Source: Alliaria petiolata (taxonomy: Eukaryota > Streptophyta > Magnoliopsida > Brassicales > Brassicaceae). From it: DNA of 64,000 nucleotides. The translations under genes were made by a program, and so were the position numbers. The notes under the pieces were generated by a model that saw nothing but the letters and a program-made list of their open reading frames with translations, did not search any database and had not been told where the DNA came from. Each line of letters opens with the position of its first letter. Position 1 is the first letter of the stretch. Positions 47,076 to 58,617 of the stretch are shown piece by piece. The stretch lies in the NCBI GenBank assembly GCA_020283515.1, contig JAHZTW010000001.1, forward strand, positions 167,695,252 to 167,759,251, read 5' to 3'.

Positions 47076-50000
47076 GACCTCGACGATTTGAGACAAGACA
47101 TCAATGTGTTTCTTTGTTCTGGAGACAACGTAAAACATGATGTGGAGATTATCATCATCGAGATCATCTTTGTTTACGCTTTGACCAGAAACTGTTTCAA
47201 TATCTTCGATATCATCCATGGCTCTCAAGACTTTCATGAAACCTACGAAAGTTAGCGAGGCTGCTTCCTTGAGAGCCAAGAAAATCTCTCTCCATTCATC
47301 TTTAGAGGCGCTAGGAGCCAATCCATCAGCCAAACGAAGCAAGACAGAGATTCCAGAGCCTGTAGAGCCTTGAACAGGACTCTTTATGAACCCTATGAGG
47401 ATTGACACAACGCTTGAAAGCTGAGACCTCACGGAGCTGAAAAAGTAGACGAGTAGATCGACGAGAAGCTGCAATGCAAATGTTGATGTCTCAGAGTCCC
47501 ATGTAGTTTCTTCGGTGTCCAGAGAAACTGAGAATGGCGAATCAACGCTTTCTTCAAAGAGCATATCGGTTTTACTACGTATGTTGTTGAAAACCGGGAG
47601 AATGATAGAGCTAAAGATTCCGGCCCAAAAGGGTCTTGTAAAAAGATGACCATGATCCATCAGAATGTTGAAGAGTACTTCTATGGAACGCTTTCGAATT
47701 GCTGGTCTCGGATCTGATGCTTGCTTAGATAAACCTGAACATATATAGCTCAAACCATTTAGTAAAAGCAGAGGATGCAACTTAGTAAAGCGTGTAATAA
47801 CTGATAAAAGCATAGAAGCCAGATTTGATTCCAACCTGAAAGCAGAGGGACCCAATAGGACACTTGTTCATCCAGGTCAGTAAAACTCTGTGTATCAGAT
47901 GAATCTTCCTTTAAGGCTGAAATATTATTGTTCTTGAGTTTTTCGTTCCAGACAAGTCCTCCTTCTGCAAGCTTCAAAGCGCAGAAACGAAGAAATTCTA
48001 TGGTGTTGAAACCAATGTCGCCTTCAAACTTGCTGTTCGTGAAGGTGATGAGGCATCTGATGCAGTCGGCATATACCGATATCTCTGTCTCGGTTATGCA
48101 ATGAAAATGATCCCGCACGATTTTCTCTATTGTCTCAAAAGCTAACAGCACAATGTTCTTCCTCTCGTCAGTCGCTGCAGTTGTAAAAACCTAAAACCAA
48201 CCAACAAAATCATGGTTTTGTAAATAGACCAGTAGAAACTAGAAGACATGCAAAGAAGAGTATTTGGATTGAGAAATGTGTTACTCACCGTGAAGACACT
48301 TTTCCAACCGGATTTCACATTACTAACTCGACTGAGAACCATTTGAGAAACACATCGGACTATTAGCTCTCTTATCTCCGCGGAACTGCTTTTCTGCATG
48401 ACAACGGCGAATGGTCGAAGAAACTCATGCTGGAAATGGTAGTTTGCTAGCTCCTCACGCTCCAAGAATTTCATGGAAAGCTGACGAAGGGAGTCCATGA
48501 CGAATATTGCAACAGAGAGATTCTCTGACAAACCAACTGACACGAAGAAATCAGAGAGGACGTTCCATATGCGGGACCAAACTAGTCGGATTCGGTTCAT
48601 GTTATAATGCCTGTCACAGTGAAACGAATCTTTGCATCAACAACCACAGTTCATTTGATCAGAGAGTAGGGAAGCAAGTGAAATTAGTAAAAAATATCAC
48701 AGAATGAGAACTTACGCTGTCTCGACTAGTTTTGTGAGGCTGAAGACACGAGGATCTGCTGGTGACTGAAGTTCTGACATGGAGACTTTGCAGAGCGCTT
48801 TAACAAAGGCAACTATAGCTTCACTGTTCAACCTTTGGCTATTAGCATAGACATGGTTCAACTCAAAGTTGCCTATTTGATCCAGTAGGTTCAAATTGGC
48901 AATGAAACTCTTGATCTGCTCCGGAGTAACTAGTTTGGGAACGCTTTTCACAAGCGAAGTACTATCATAAGAACCTCCCCTGACAACAGCCATCACAGAT
49001 GGATTCTTAAGAGCTCCACGTTTCTTTAGATGCGGGAAACCCAGAGCTTTCTTTTCATCTACCTCAGCTTTTGTTGTAGGGATGTAACGTGTATCGGCAG
49101 GTGATACTTCTCCCAGGAGTTGCAGATGTTCAATACGAGAAAGGCAAGTTAAAATATGTTCCCAAGATCCTTGTAGGTGGTTACTGTCTTCTATGGCTAT
49201 TGTTATTATCGCCTGCATACAATGGGAACGGATTGTTAAGTTGCTGAGATATAAAACACAATTTAGTTTTTCTGTTTCATATCTGCAGCACAAGGTGACT
49301 AACCTTTACAGCATCAACATTTTTCTGCTTCATATCTGCAGCACAATGAAGATTAGTGAACTTTGCCATGGAAGTGACAAAAGCATCTCTCTGAGTTTGC
49401 ATTCCCATAACTGCAGTGACGTGCACCGCGTATCGGAAGCCTTGTAAGCACAGAGAAGTAGCTAGTCTATCATCACTCTGGTCAAGAGTGACACTGAATG
49501 CCGCAAGCATCGGTCCCCAAGAGACCTCGAGTATGAACCTCAAGATGGAGACATCCGTAACAGTATGATACACTGACCTGCGGACCAACCAGAACAAACA
49601 TACTGATATTAACTCCAGAAGATAAGATTTCTGAATCTTAGCACGGAAGAATATTACAAAAACAAGAAACAGAGAATAATGCTGGTCTATCAATAGTGCT
49701 TACTCTGATTTCCCTGGCTTAGCTTGGAACTGTTCCTGGATATCCCTTATAAGAAGCCCGTTGGCACCATGCGGTTTCTCATCTGGTTGCATCCAAGAAA
49801 CCAGGTTGAGGATGCTGTCTAAGCCCAGTAGTTTATTCAAGCCATTCACCTGTTTGCTTTGCGGGGCTAGAGTATCGGAGTTCATCTTGATTTCGTCTTT
49901 TACAACTCGATCATATAGAGAGCCTAGATACTCTTCTGGTAAGTCCTTGCCATCGTCTATTCCCCGATTGTTTCGGACAAAGTCAGCTTTCGACATCTAA

Positions 50001-50949
50001 ACAACCATTGAATTTGTACAAGGCATCAGAACGGTTTGAACCATCAGAAACAGAGGAACTGGAACTTTCCCATCTTATATCATCCAGTAGCTGCTAGTTA
50101 ACAGAAGCTAAATGACCACAAGTTTCACATCATATGGCATCATCATACATGAGTTTCAAGGCAAGAATTTTTTGTTCTACTTGATAAATATCAGAAGAAA
50201 GGAAGCGTACCTTATCCTTAACCATGTTGTTGTGTGCATCAGTATTGAGCATTATCACAGAGTATGCCAGAACGTAAGCAGTGTCTGCGCTCGTGAAAGA
50301 ATCCGGGTTGCATTTCCAGTAGTGTTCTGCAAATTTTTCCATGATTCGGTCGATTTTCTGCGCTTCTCCTGGTAGCCTAAAGCCACGTAGGAAGAACCTT
50401 ATTGCTTCGACAAAATCTTTCCTTTCGAAATTAAACGAGTCCACATATGCATGCATAACTTTGAGTGGAAGCTCTTCTCTTTCACCAAGATAATCACCAA
50501 TCACGGTTCCATTCAGCCCGGCCGTCTTCATCAGGAAGGAAGCCACTTCCTCAGGGGAATTGCCTATTTTCTTGCTGCTTATGAGAAATTCGATACCTTT
50601 CGAAGGCTTCCTATGAAACAGAGAGATGCCCTTCTGCAAACCACCAGGATTATTTGTCAGTGAAGCAAACTCATATATAAATCAAAAAGTTACTATGTGC
50701 TCAAAGGACTAGTAAATACTAGACCTGCAGTTCAATTTTGTAAGCCCTTCGTTGCTCAAGCATAGAAGCATCATAAGCTTCGGGATTAGTAGTATCTGGC
50801 TGTGACTCGCAGTCTGATATAGTTCCTTCTTCACCAATCTGGCCTGCGTTACTGTCCGTAGAAGCATATATCTGCGAGCCCTTAGGCCAAACCGTCTCAT
50901 TCACTTTCAGCTGCTGGTCCATCCAATTACCCATTGCCTTGACAACGTT

Positions 50950-51151
50950 AACCAAACACTTGACGGACTCATTCCTGAATGTACTATCCTGTGCTGGAGA
51001 CAGCGTTGTTGATGAACCGGTCGGTGGTCCTAGAGCAGTTTTCAGAAGACAACCAAACACTTGACGGACTCATTCCTGAATGTACAATCCTGTGCTGGAG
51101 ACAGCGTTGTTGATGAACCGGTCGGTGGTCCAAGAGCAGTTTTCAGAAGAC
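50950..51151. repeat. 101-bp tandem duplication inside a BIG4 exon
   Basis: Two direct copies with only two visible differences (t/a near 50985 versus 51086, and t/a near 51031 versus 51132). A further 29-base copy of the exon start (51132-51160) is present in the adjoining intron at 51186-51214. The repeat length is not a multiple of three. Confidence 0.92.
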
Positions 51152-52770
51152 CGTTGACAATCCTGAAATTAACTGATGGAATTTTAAGAGCAGTTTTCAG
51201 AAGACCGTTGACAAGACTAATCTAATACCTTTCTAGTATGTTTGAGGAATCCACATCGCAGTCATAGTTGACAAAGATATCCACAATCAACTGGGGATCC
51301 TGCGACATTTTATCCAGCAAGTTGAGGACAGTCATCTTCTGCAGGAAACTAGGCTGGAGAACATTCTCGAGCACACGGAGGATGATCATGGGGAAGAAAA
51401 TGCCGATTTCCGCTTTCAAGACTGATCTAAGCTTTGATAACAAGCTCATGAAGATAGCACATTGCAATTGGAATATCGACATGATCGACACCGCGCTGTT
51501 CTTCAGTAGTGATAGGCACAGGTATTGCTTAACGGCATTGACGAAGCTGCATTCAGTGGAAAACAAAATTAAAGAATCACACAAATAGTAAGAGAGAATC
51601 ATGCACAAAAGTCACTTGCCTGTCATTAGAGCGCCAAACAGGACCTCCATTGTCAATAATGACCTTAAGCAACTCCAGAGACAAAGTCTTACCCCTCACC
51701 ATGATCTGATCGTCATTGTTCTCCTGAGATGAAAACCTCATAGACAGTTTACAGAGGTTCTTAAAGAGAAGGAAAGCGTCCCGTCTCATCTTACTCATAT
51801 CACCCCCTTCGGAATCAGCTTCCCCGTAGCCTCGAAACGACGGTGAATCCGGAGTCATAACCGTCTCGGTCTCCGGGTTTTGAAGCAGGATCTGAATCAC
51901 ATCGGGAGGAGGAAGAGGGCTTCCTTGTCCCGCGGCCATCACCTCGTTCACAAACCCCTGACAGAAATAAACAGAGCTGCCTTCGTTGACGCTCTTGTCC
52001 GTGAAGGTTAACAGCTCGTTCACGTATATCGTCTTGACGGAGACGTCGAGCGAGTCCTCCTCGGATCGGGTGAAGATCACGAGCATCATCTGGGCCAACA
52101 CCGATTTCGCGCAGATCTGCGTCGTGCCGCTTAGTCCTCCGAGGTAGATGTTGTAACAGGTCTTGACGACGTGCAGCAAGCAGTCTCCGCGGATCAGAAC
52201 GCACGGAGATCTGACGGCGGCGAGGAGAACCCGGAGAACCGCGAGTTGGATCGGCTCCTCGGCCACAGCACCGACCTTGGAGACGGCATTGACGAGCTTG
52301 AAGAGGACGGAGTCTTGCCGGGAGGACTGGATCTCGCCGCGGATGATCGAGAGAGAGAAGAGCTTGAAGGCGCAATCGAGAGCAGGCTCGACGACCTTGG
52401 AATAGGCGGTGTCGAGGGAGAAGAGGAAAGGCTGGAGAACGGAGTCTGCGTCCGCTACGGCGAGGCCGGAGACGGTGGAGGAAGGATCGTGAAAGTCGTC
52501 GGGGAGAGATTCGAGCTTGTCGAGAACGGATTTGCAGGAGGAGACGAGGTACGTGTGCTTACGCCACGCCGCGTTCTTAATGATCTTGTCCAACGACGGA
52601 CCTATCACCCGGCCACAGCGGGTGGCGCCGCCGAGAGTGTGTGACGTCGACATCCCGTGAATTTTGATTTAGTCCATTTTGGAATATCTCAAATTTCAAA
52701 CTCAGGAAGGAGGAAGAGAGAGAGAGAGAGAAAGCTTTGATCGTACGTTTCAATTTCGCGAAGTGACGCA

Positions 52771-52778
52771 TTTATATA
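52771..52778 (-). promoter_or_regulatory. TATA box of BIG4
   Basis: tatataaa on the minus strand, about 120 bases upstream of the ATG at 52653, with a CT-rich leader between. Confidence 0.5.
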
Positions 52779-52810
52779 CCTTCCCGGTTTGCTGAATCGG
52801 TAAAAGGCTT

Positions 52811-53496
52811 CCTGCTGAAGAGGGAGAGAGCGTGAAGGTCACGCGCCAAACGCGTGTGATTCTCTTTGTCTTTGTTACCCACTCGTCTCCCACGTCCCAA
52901 TGGCATCTATGATCTAATCAAATGTTTCAATTATTAATTAATAATACGATATATAAATGTATGTTAAGGGTATCGATTAGTTGACTTTGATGAAACGTAA
53001 CCGTAGTAGTCTCGAAACATAAACCAATTGCACGTAACAGTAGAAGCTAGTGATTATGATCTCCTTCGAATAAACGATATTGGTTAAAACTGGTTAGATT
53101 GATTCAATTATACTGAGTTGTAGGTGATTATTTTCCGACCATGTGATATTGTATTTATGAGGAAAGATGATTTATGTACTTATGGATTATTAAAGGTTGA
53201 TTTCGGACCAAAGAGGAAAAGAAAAAATGTATCCGGAATGCGGTTTATATCAATCAAAATCCACTGCGGACATAAATTAATGCGGTTTGAATAAGCACTA
53301 GTCAAATGATTATTTTGGTTTCTTACCAAACCATAGGCCATAGATTATTGTGGGTTTATTCCAAACAAACTTTTTAGTCCAAAGGCCAAATACAAAGACT
53401 TTTCCCCCTCTTTACATAGAATATAATGATAAGACATTGATTGTCTTGCAATATTCTCTTTGTGATATATACAACGTGAAACCGTAAGGACATCAC

Positions 53497-53527
<31 letters not shown>

Positions 53528-53640
53528 TGATATTTCGTTGGTTGATGTTTTCAAAGCAAGCATGCTGATGGAAGGAAGATGTAACGTTTTACCTTGTATC
53601 GATCATCCCAACTAGTAAATCTTGGGATGAATTAATGATT
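52811..53640. repeat. Left arm of a diverged direct duplication
   Basis: Blocks here recur in the same order at 54160-54570: gaagagggagagagcgt; tcaatcaaaatccact followed by caaatgatta and ccataggc; cttgcaatattc; and ggaagatgtaacgttt followed by gggatgaattaat. This arm holds an extra 400 or so bases near its start and a (TA) repeat at 53501-53527. Confidence 0.75.
53501..53527. repeat. (TA)n microsatellite
   Basis: About 13 TA units in the spacer upstream of BIG4, absent from the matching place in the duplicate arm. Confidence 0.85.
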
Positions 53641-53904
53641 TGGCGAACGTACGTGGTTTGTTTTCCCTTCCTGCCTTCGTCAACTCGAGAATTAAGTATT
53701 TTAAGTATGGGCCCTTTCTCTCGAAGACAACATGCATCTTTATCCCAAAAAAAGAAAGAAAAAAGAATTGACAACATGCATGATGCATATCAATATATGT
53801 AACTAATGTATTGTTTAATGGGTTTTCTAGTTCAAAAGCACGAGTTAATAATCATATAATGTGGGGCCTCAGCTTCAAGAAACAAGTGTATCTTCCCGGG
53901 TGTG

Positions 53905-54119
53905 TCATGGTCTGTTGCTCCCATATCTTCGGGACACACCAGTGTCCGATAGTGTATCCCACACCTGCACAAGGATGAACATGTATATACGTTAGTTTCG
54001 TAGAAAAAAAAACAATCTTTTTCAATTCTTGTATCATCAAAATCCCTACTCACGTTAAGCTTCCCCTCTGAGCCACCAACAGCGAGTACGAAGGGGCAGT
54101 CCGCAGAGAATGAGACCGC
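53905..54119 (-). pseudogene. Relic of a PWP1-like WD40 protein gene (last two exons)
   Basis: Two exon-like pieces on the minus strand are joined by clean splice signals. 54119-54054 reads AVSFSADCPFVLAVGGSEGK plus Leu-Asn, then a gtgag donor. An intron ends in ttgtgcag, and 53964-53905 reads VWDTLSDTGVSRRYGSNRP plus stop. The phrases ending GSxGKL, then VWDTLSD, are the last WD40 blade of periodic-tryptophan-protein-1 homologues, which act in ribosome biogenesis. The frame has no start and homology stops abruptly near 54120, where duplicated spacer begins. By recalled order Arabidopsis At4g35370, a WD40 gene, sits exactly here, so this is the remnant of the lost collinear gene. Confidence 0.8.
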
Positions 54120-54159
54120 GTAAAAGTCACGCGCATATTTGATATTTCAGACTATTTAC

Positions 54160-54570
54160 TCTATTGAAGAGGGAGAGAGCGTAAACGTGACGCGCAAATT
54201 CGGTTTTCACTTATCAATCAAAATCCACTACGAACAAAATTAATCCTACTTTTGTATAAGTACAAGTCAAATGATTATATTGGTTCTTTACCAAATACCA
54301 AACCATAGGCGCCCATAGATTATTATTGTGGGTTTAATCCAAACAAACTTATGTCCAAAACCCAAACACAAAGACTTTTCCCTCTTTGCATAGAATATAT
54401 CTTGCAATATTCATTCTCTTTTGATTAATAAATCGTATTATATACAATGTTAAGGACATTACTTATCTAATCGCAACACCTCGTCAATTCTACATTTGTT
54501 TGATTTGATCAACCAAATGCTGATGAAAGGAAGATGTAACGTTTATTGGGATGAATTAATAAAGGCAAGT
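54160..54570. repeat. Right arm of the diverged direct duplication
   Basis: Compact copy of blocks found at 52811-53640, starting about 40 bases beyond the truncated end of the WD40 relic. The arms are clearly diverged, with many substitutions and indels, so the duplication is not recent. Confidence 0.75.
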
Positions 54571-54973
54571 GTTGTCGCAGTAAAGAGGTCATGAAAAGCT
54601 TTTGTGACACCTTTGGTTTTGGTATCTATTATATAAAGGATCTAGAAGCATTGTTTGTTTTCATTCTTGAGCCATATATACACATGTTACAATCGTCAAG
54701 GATTATGTTGGTTGTCCTATGTATTTCCAAAACCTCATCAAGATTCCTATCGCTTTGTCTCTCTCAACCGCTCACCACACACCAAAACCAAACCATCGAA
54801 CAAAAAACAAAAAAAAAAGGAAACTAAACTCATTTCTTCGATCGACAATTGGCAGAATGGTCGTAACCACTCCACCAATTTGGGACGAAACCGAAGAAGG
54901 TTGTATACAATTATAAACAACATACCTCTGAAGAATAAATATACTCATGGAGGATTCCAAAAGTGGGTTAGGG
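54571..54973. other. Spacer and VAL2 3' flank
   Basis: No gene is seen in these 400 bases. Short chance frames only. Confidence 0.5.
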
Positions 54974-57900
54974 TTAGCTCAGGGGCTCAGGAGCTCCGCT
55001 TGTGTCCCTCTCATGTTCTTGCGCGGCTGAGGAAGAACCATGCTCTGTGCTTACCATATCACTGCTTTGTTGTTCTGCTGCTGCTGCTGTATTGGGAATA
55101 GCCTTTTGTTTCAGATATGCTTCCAGAGGAAAGGTTGCAGCTTGGAGAAGGCTCATCATGCTGACTCGGGAAGCCCCCGGGTCTGTGTTTAAGTCAATGT
55201 TTCCCCCTGCCGCTGGTTCAACCGCCGGAATGCTCTCCACTTCTGTCTCGTCTCTGCACTCTGACTGCGCCTGCTGGCTTGCCTGCCCTGCCTCACCCCT
55301 GTTCCTCTTCCGCATCATCAGCGTCTTGAACCGCCTCTTCACCGCCTCGCACACAGTGCAAGTGCATGACGGCTTGTGTTTGCCTTTCCCACTCGGCGGC
55401 TGGCTGCAGACGATGCACGAACACCCTGCCCGGTGTCTTGGGTGCTTGGTCGTGGCCGCAACCGCGGTATCCCCTTGTCCACCTGTCGTGGTGATGGCAG
55501 CATTTGCTAAAGTATCCAAAGCAGATCCCTCCTGCTCCTGGTTTAACTTTTCGTTTGACGATGCCAGTCTCCTCCTTTTGAACTCTGTGCAAACGAAACT
55601 TTAGTGTTTCTATGTAAAGAAGTTTCTAATGAAACAGGACCGATACTAGTCGAGGATCATACCTTTGTTCAGCCGGATAAGCGTATCCTGTTCTCTTGGG
55701 GAGAGTTCATCAGGTGCAGAACATGAAGACCTGACGACACAAACAACAACTCAAACTATTCATGTGGCCGGTCTCAGTGAGAAGTCAGAAATCAACATAA
55801 GTGTATAGTGTAGTCGAAATAGATTGTATCAGTTGTTTCTGAAAGAAAAAATGTGCAATGTTCTGTGGTAACTAGTCTATGTTAAGCACATGAGCATTTC
55901 AATCTCGTTTACCTGCTAGGATCCAAGAGATTATCAGAGCACAGCCACTTTGGTGGAAGAAGAGTATCCACAGGCAGCCGTCGCCATTTCCCACAAGCAT
56001 CACATTGAGCCCATTGCTCTTGTTCCCTGAGAATTCAAGGATCGCATATCAGAACCAAATAATCAAATGTCCGTTACTTCAATTCTTTGATATCATTCCA
56101 AGCGTGCCTAACTCTTCTGATCCTATCATTACATAGTACATGAGGCCTCACCCTGTTTGACGTGACACAAAAACGGTCCTCTTCCCGAAAACGGGTGGTT
56201 CCTGCAAGTACATGATTTCAGAAAATACAGTGTAAATTAAGGTCCAGCTGCTTTTGAGATGTAAACAGGTAAACAGCAACTCACATCATATTCTTCAAAA
56301 TCGTAATCTTCCACCGTACAGATGCTCGGTTTGACGGATTGGGGCGGCCGCAGCAGCTCATGTGCCTCCTCCCAAGTTAGTCTAAGTTCTAGAACATCTA
56401 CGCTGTCAATGAGCAGTCGCTTGCTCTTAGTGCCAATGTTCCGAACACGTTTCCTAGCAGAAATTAGGGACGGCTGAATCAATAAGTTATCCTTTGCCAT
56501 GTCCTCAGGCTTCTCAAGTTTAGACCAGTTGATGTCACCACATCCAGGACTCAAGTTGTTGGAAAACATGTTTAGATTGGGTTCACTGCTTCCCTTGAAC
56601 ATCTGAAGAAACCACAGCAAAATCTTTCACTAAAAGCATAATTATGAGGGCACCAGAAAGAGAAAGGAATCTTTTAGTTCAATATTTCACTTCACGAGTG
56701 GCAGTTTTTTATGCCTAAAGAGACAACTATCTGCTGCTCATTATGCTTTTTACCTGCGCTGCTGTAGAGTTTGTCGCCTTACGGTATCCCATTACAAGTT
56801 TTCCTTCAGGTTCCGTGCGGCTAAACGTTACTGCAAAGAACATGGAAAAGTCCAAGACATCAGACCTAATAATAAAAAAAAGAGTATCGTTCGTCTCTTC
56901 TTAGGAATGTGTATTTCACTGTCCTCATCGAACACAACACATGAATGAGACGCTTTAATGCCAATGTTTGATTTAATCATACCAGGGCTCCATCAACACG
57001 ATATGAGCGTATCAAACGAAACAAAAGGGTTTGAAAAGTACCAGTATCACCAGCTTGCAATTGCATGGACTGTATGCAAGGAGTCACACCCTCCAAAACG
57101 TACATCCTGCTGTTATTATTAGGCCAAAACCTGAACTGGAACACCCATTCTTTCCCTTTTATGTCTAGTATCTTCAACGGGAGGCCCTCGGGTTGAGAGA
57201 TAGGAGGGAAATATGCCTACATACCACCATAAAAGGTTATAGCTGATACAAGTTTGGGAATATCAAATAAGCGTAGAGATAAACAAGTTACCTCTGCACA
57301 TGCTTTTGGAAGAACCAGTCGACCTATACGACCCGCATCGCTTGCACTCAGAACTTTTTCAAAGAGTGGTATAATTTTGGAGTTTGAGCTTTGAGAATAA
57401 AAGTTAAAGGACTCCTTAGCATATCACAATAGTGCATAAACGTTAAGAGTTAAAAAACAGAGAGACGGTGTATTTATGAAACATACAGATGAGGATACTG
57501 TCCAGATAATTGCTGCAGCTCCTGGTCAGTAATCCTAGGCCAGTAACGGGGTAGCAACTGGGTCTTCCCGCGACCTTCCGGAGGAGGGCGAGCCACATGA
57601 ATCTGTGACACCAGGCTCCCATTAGGCTCCATGCCAGCAGCAGTGGGAGCTGAACTCGCAGGTTTCTGAAGCAGTTGCCTGGGCCGAGGGGCCAGTTGGA
57701 AAATCTGAGCAGTAGTCTTACTTCTGTCATCAACAACAGCATCATGAAACGGGCTTGTCATAAGCGTGGATCCAAGTGAGATGCTCAAGTTTGGCTGCCC
57801 GGACAACTCGTGCAGTTCTTTCTTCTCGGGTTTGTGTCTAAGGGCATCTAGTCTGGCAGGAAACAGAGACTCTTCCTGTTTCATCTGGAGAAAAGACTGA

Positions 57901-58617
57901 GTGGGGCAGATTCTTTGAAAGTGAAGCAAGTGCTTGAGATTTGTCCTCTCAAGAACACTGCCTACATGCTCCGGTGAAGCAAATGAAGGGAAGTCTCTAC
58001 CATTGGCCTCGTGGCTGACATTCAACTGTAAGAGAGATTGCACAAGTATAGTGAAAAAGAGAATCCAAGACCAAAGGAAGCATCCCTGACAAGAAGTTTG
58101 ATCAAAGGAAGGCTTACAGCAAATAGTCCGGATTTCTTGGCACAGCTTATACAGGTAACACCGCCATTATCTAGAAGCTCCATCATGAATCTGGACGCAA
58201 TGCATCCACAGTGAAGACGCTGAGGAAAAACACAAACAAATACACACGTATTAAGAAAGAAACAATCGAGATATGTTGAGGGCAAAACACACACGTAAGC
58301 CATGGATTCTCTTTCACCTTGTCACATGAATTACACTCTCTCCAACCAGATTCCTCGGCGTGGAACACTTGGCAGAATATGGATTGCTCGTATGCGGACC
58401 TCAACAAAAACCAACATTTCACAAAAAATTAGATGAAAAATATGGATTCCTCTCAAAGCATCATCTCGTTTTGTAATTGAGAGAGTGAAGTCGCTTACCC
58501 ACACTTGTCGCAGAGAGAGACCAACTCGCCGGATCGCATCGGCCAGCCTCTCTTCCACTCGCCGGAGGTCGAGGCCGCTCCACACTGTGCGTTCATGCAA
58601 ACCTTTGTTGACTCCAT
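54974..58617 (-). CDS. VAL2: VAL2/HSL1 B3-domain transcriptional repressor
   Basis: VAL proteins bind RY elements (CATGCA) and recruit Polycomb and histone deacetylases to silence seed and flowering genes. Twelve exons: 58617-58499, 58399-58318, 58219-58118, 58025-57487, 57388-57292, 57216-57042, 56830-56754, 56602-56285, 56201-56152, 56026-55913, 55730-55663, 55584-54974. They join in phase to 783 residues. N-terminal PHD-like zinc-finger region, residues 1-100 (VCMNAQCGA, SLCDKCG, LHCGCIAS, CISCAKK); B3 domain, about 283-397 (IIPLFEKVLSASDAGRIGRL, FQFRFWPNNNSRMYVLEG); CW zinc finger, about 515-558 (QWAQCDACGKWRRLP); Cys-rich region with HRAGCSCIVCSQPPSGKGK; IDLNTDPG, an EAR-like motif. Residues match VAL2 (recalled At4g32010) better than VAL1. 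That locus is not a neighbour in Arabidopsis, so this placement is non-collinear. No lesion. Confidence 0.93.

Larger units (their letters stand above)
46363..52653 (-). pseudogene. BIG4: BIG4-like SEC7 ARF guanine-nucleotide exchange factor with internal duplication
   Basis: BIG-type GEFs activate ARF GTPases at the trans-Golgi network for vesicle budding. Exons: 52653-51620, 51546-51229, 51162-50725, 50633-50211, 49996-49704, 49577-49304, 49212-48716, 48610-48289, 48190-47836, 47734-47079, 46959-46363. Order: N-terminal DCB/HUS helices; SEC7 domain with the glutamic finger in FRLPGEAQKIDRIMEKF and MLNTDAHNNMVKDK; then HDS helical repeats to a CVGPILA end. About 1,690 codons fit the family. 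Exon 3 carries two 101-bp tandem copies (50950-51050, 51051-51151); the extra copy shifts frame and gives a stop at 51042-51044, before SEC7. Every other exon stays in phase. Intron 1 has a GC donor (ACAG then gcaagt). Intron 10 holds an (AG) repeat next to its donor. Recalled counterpart: At4g35380. Confidence 0.92.
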
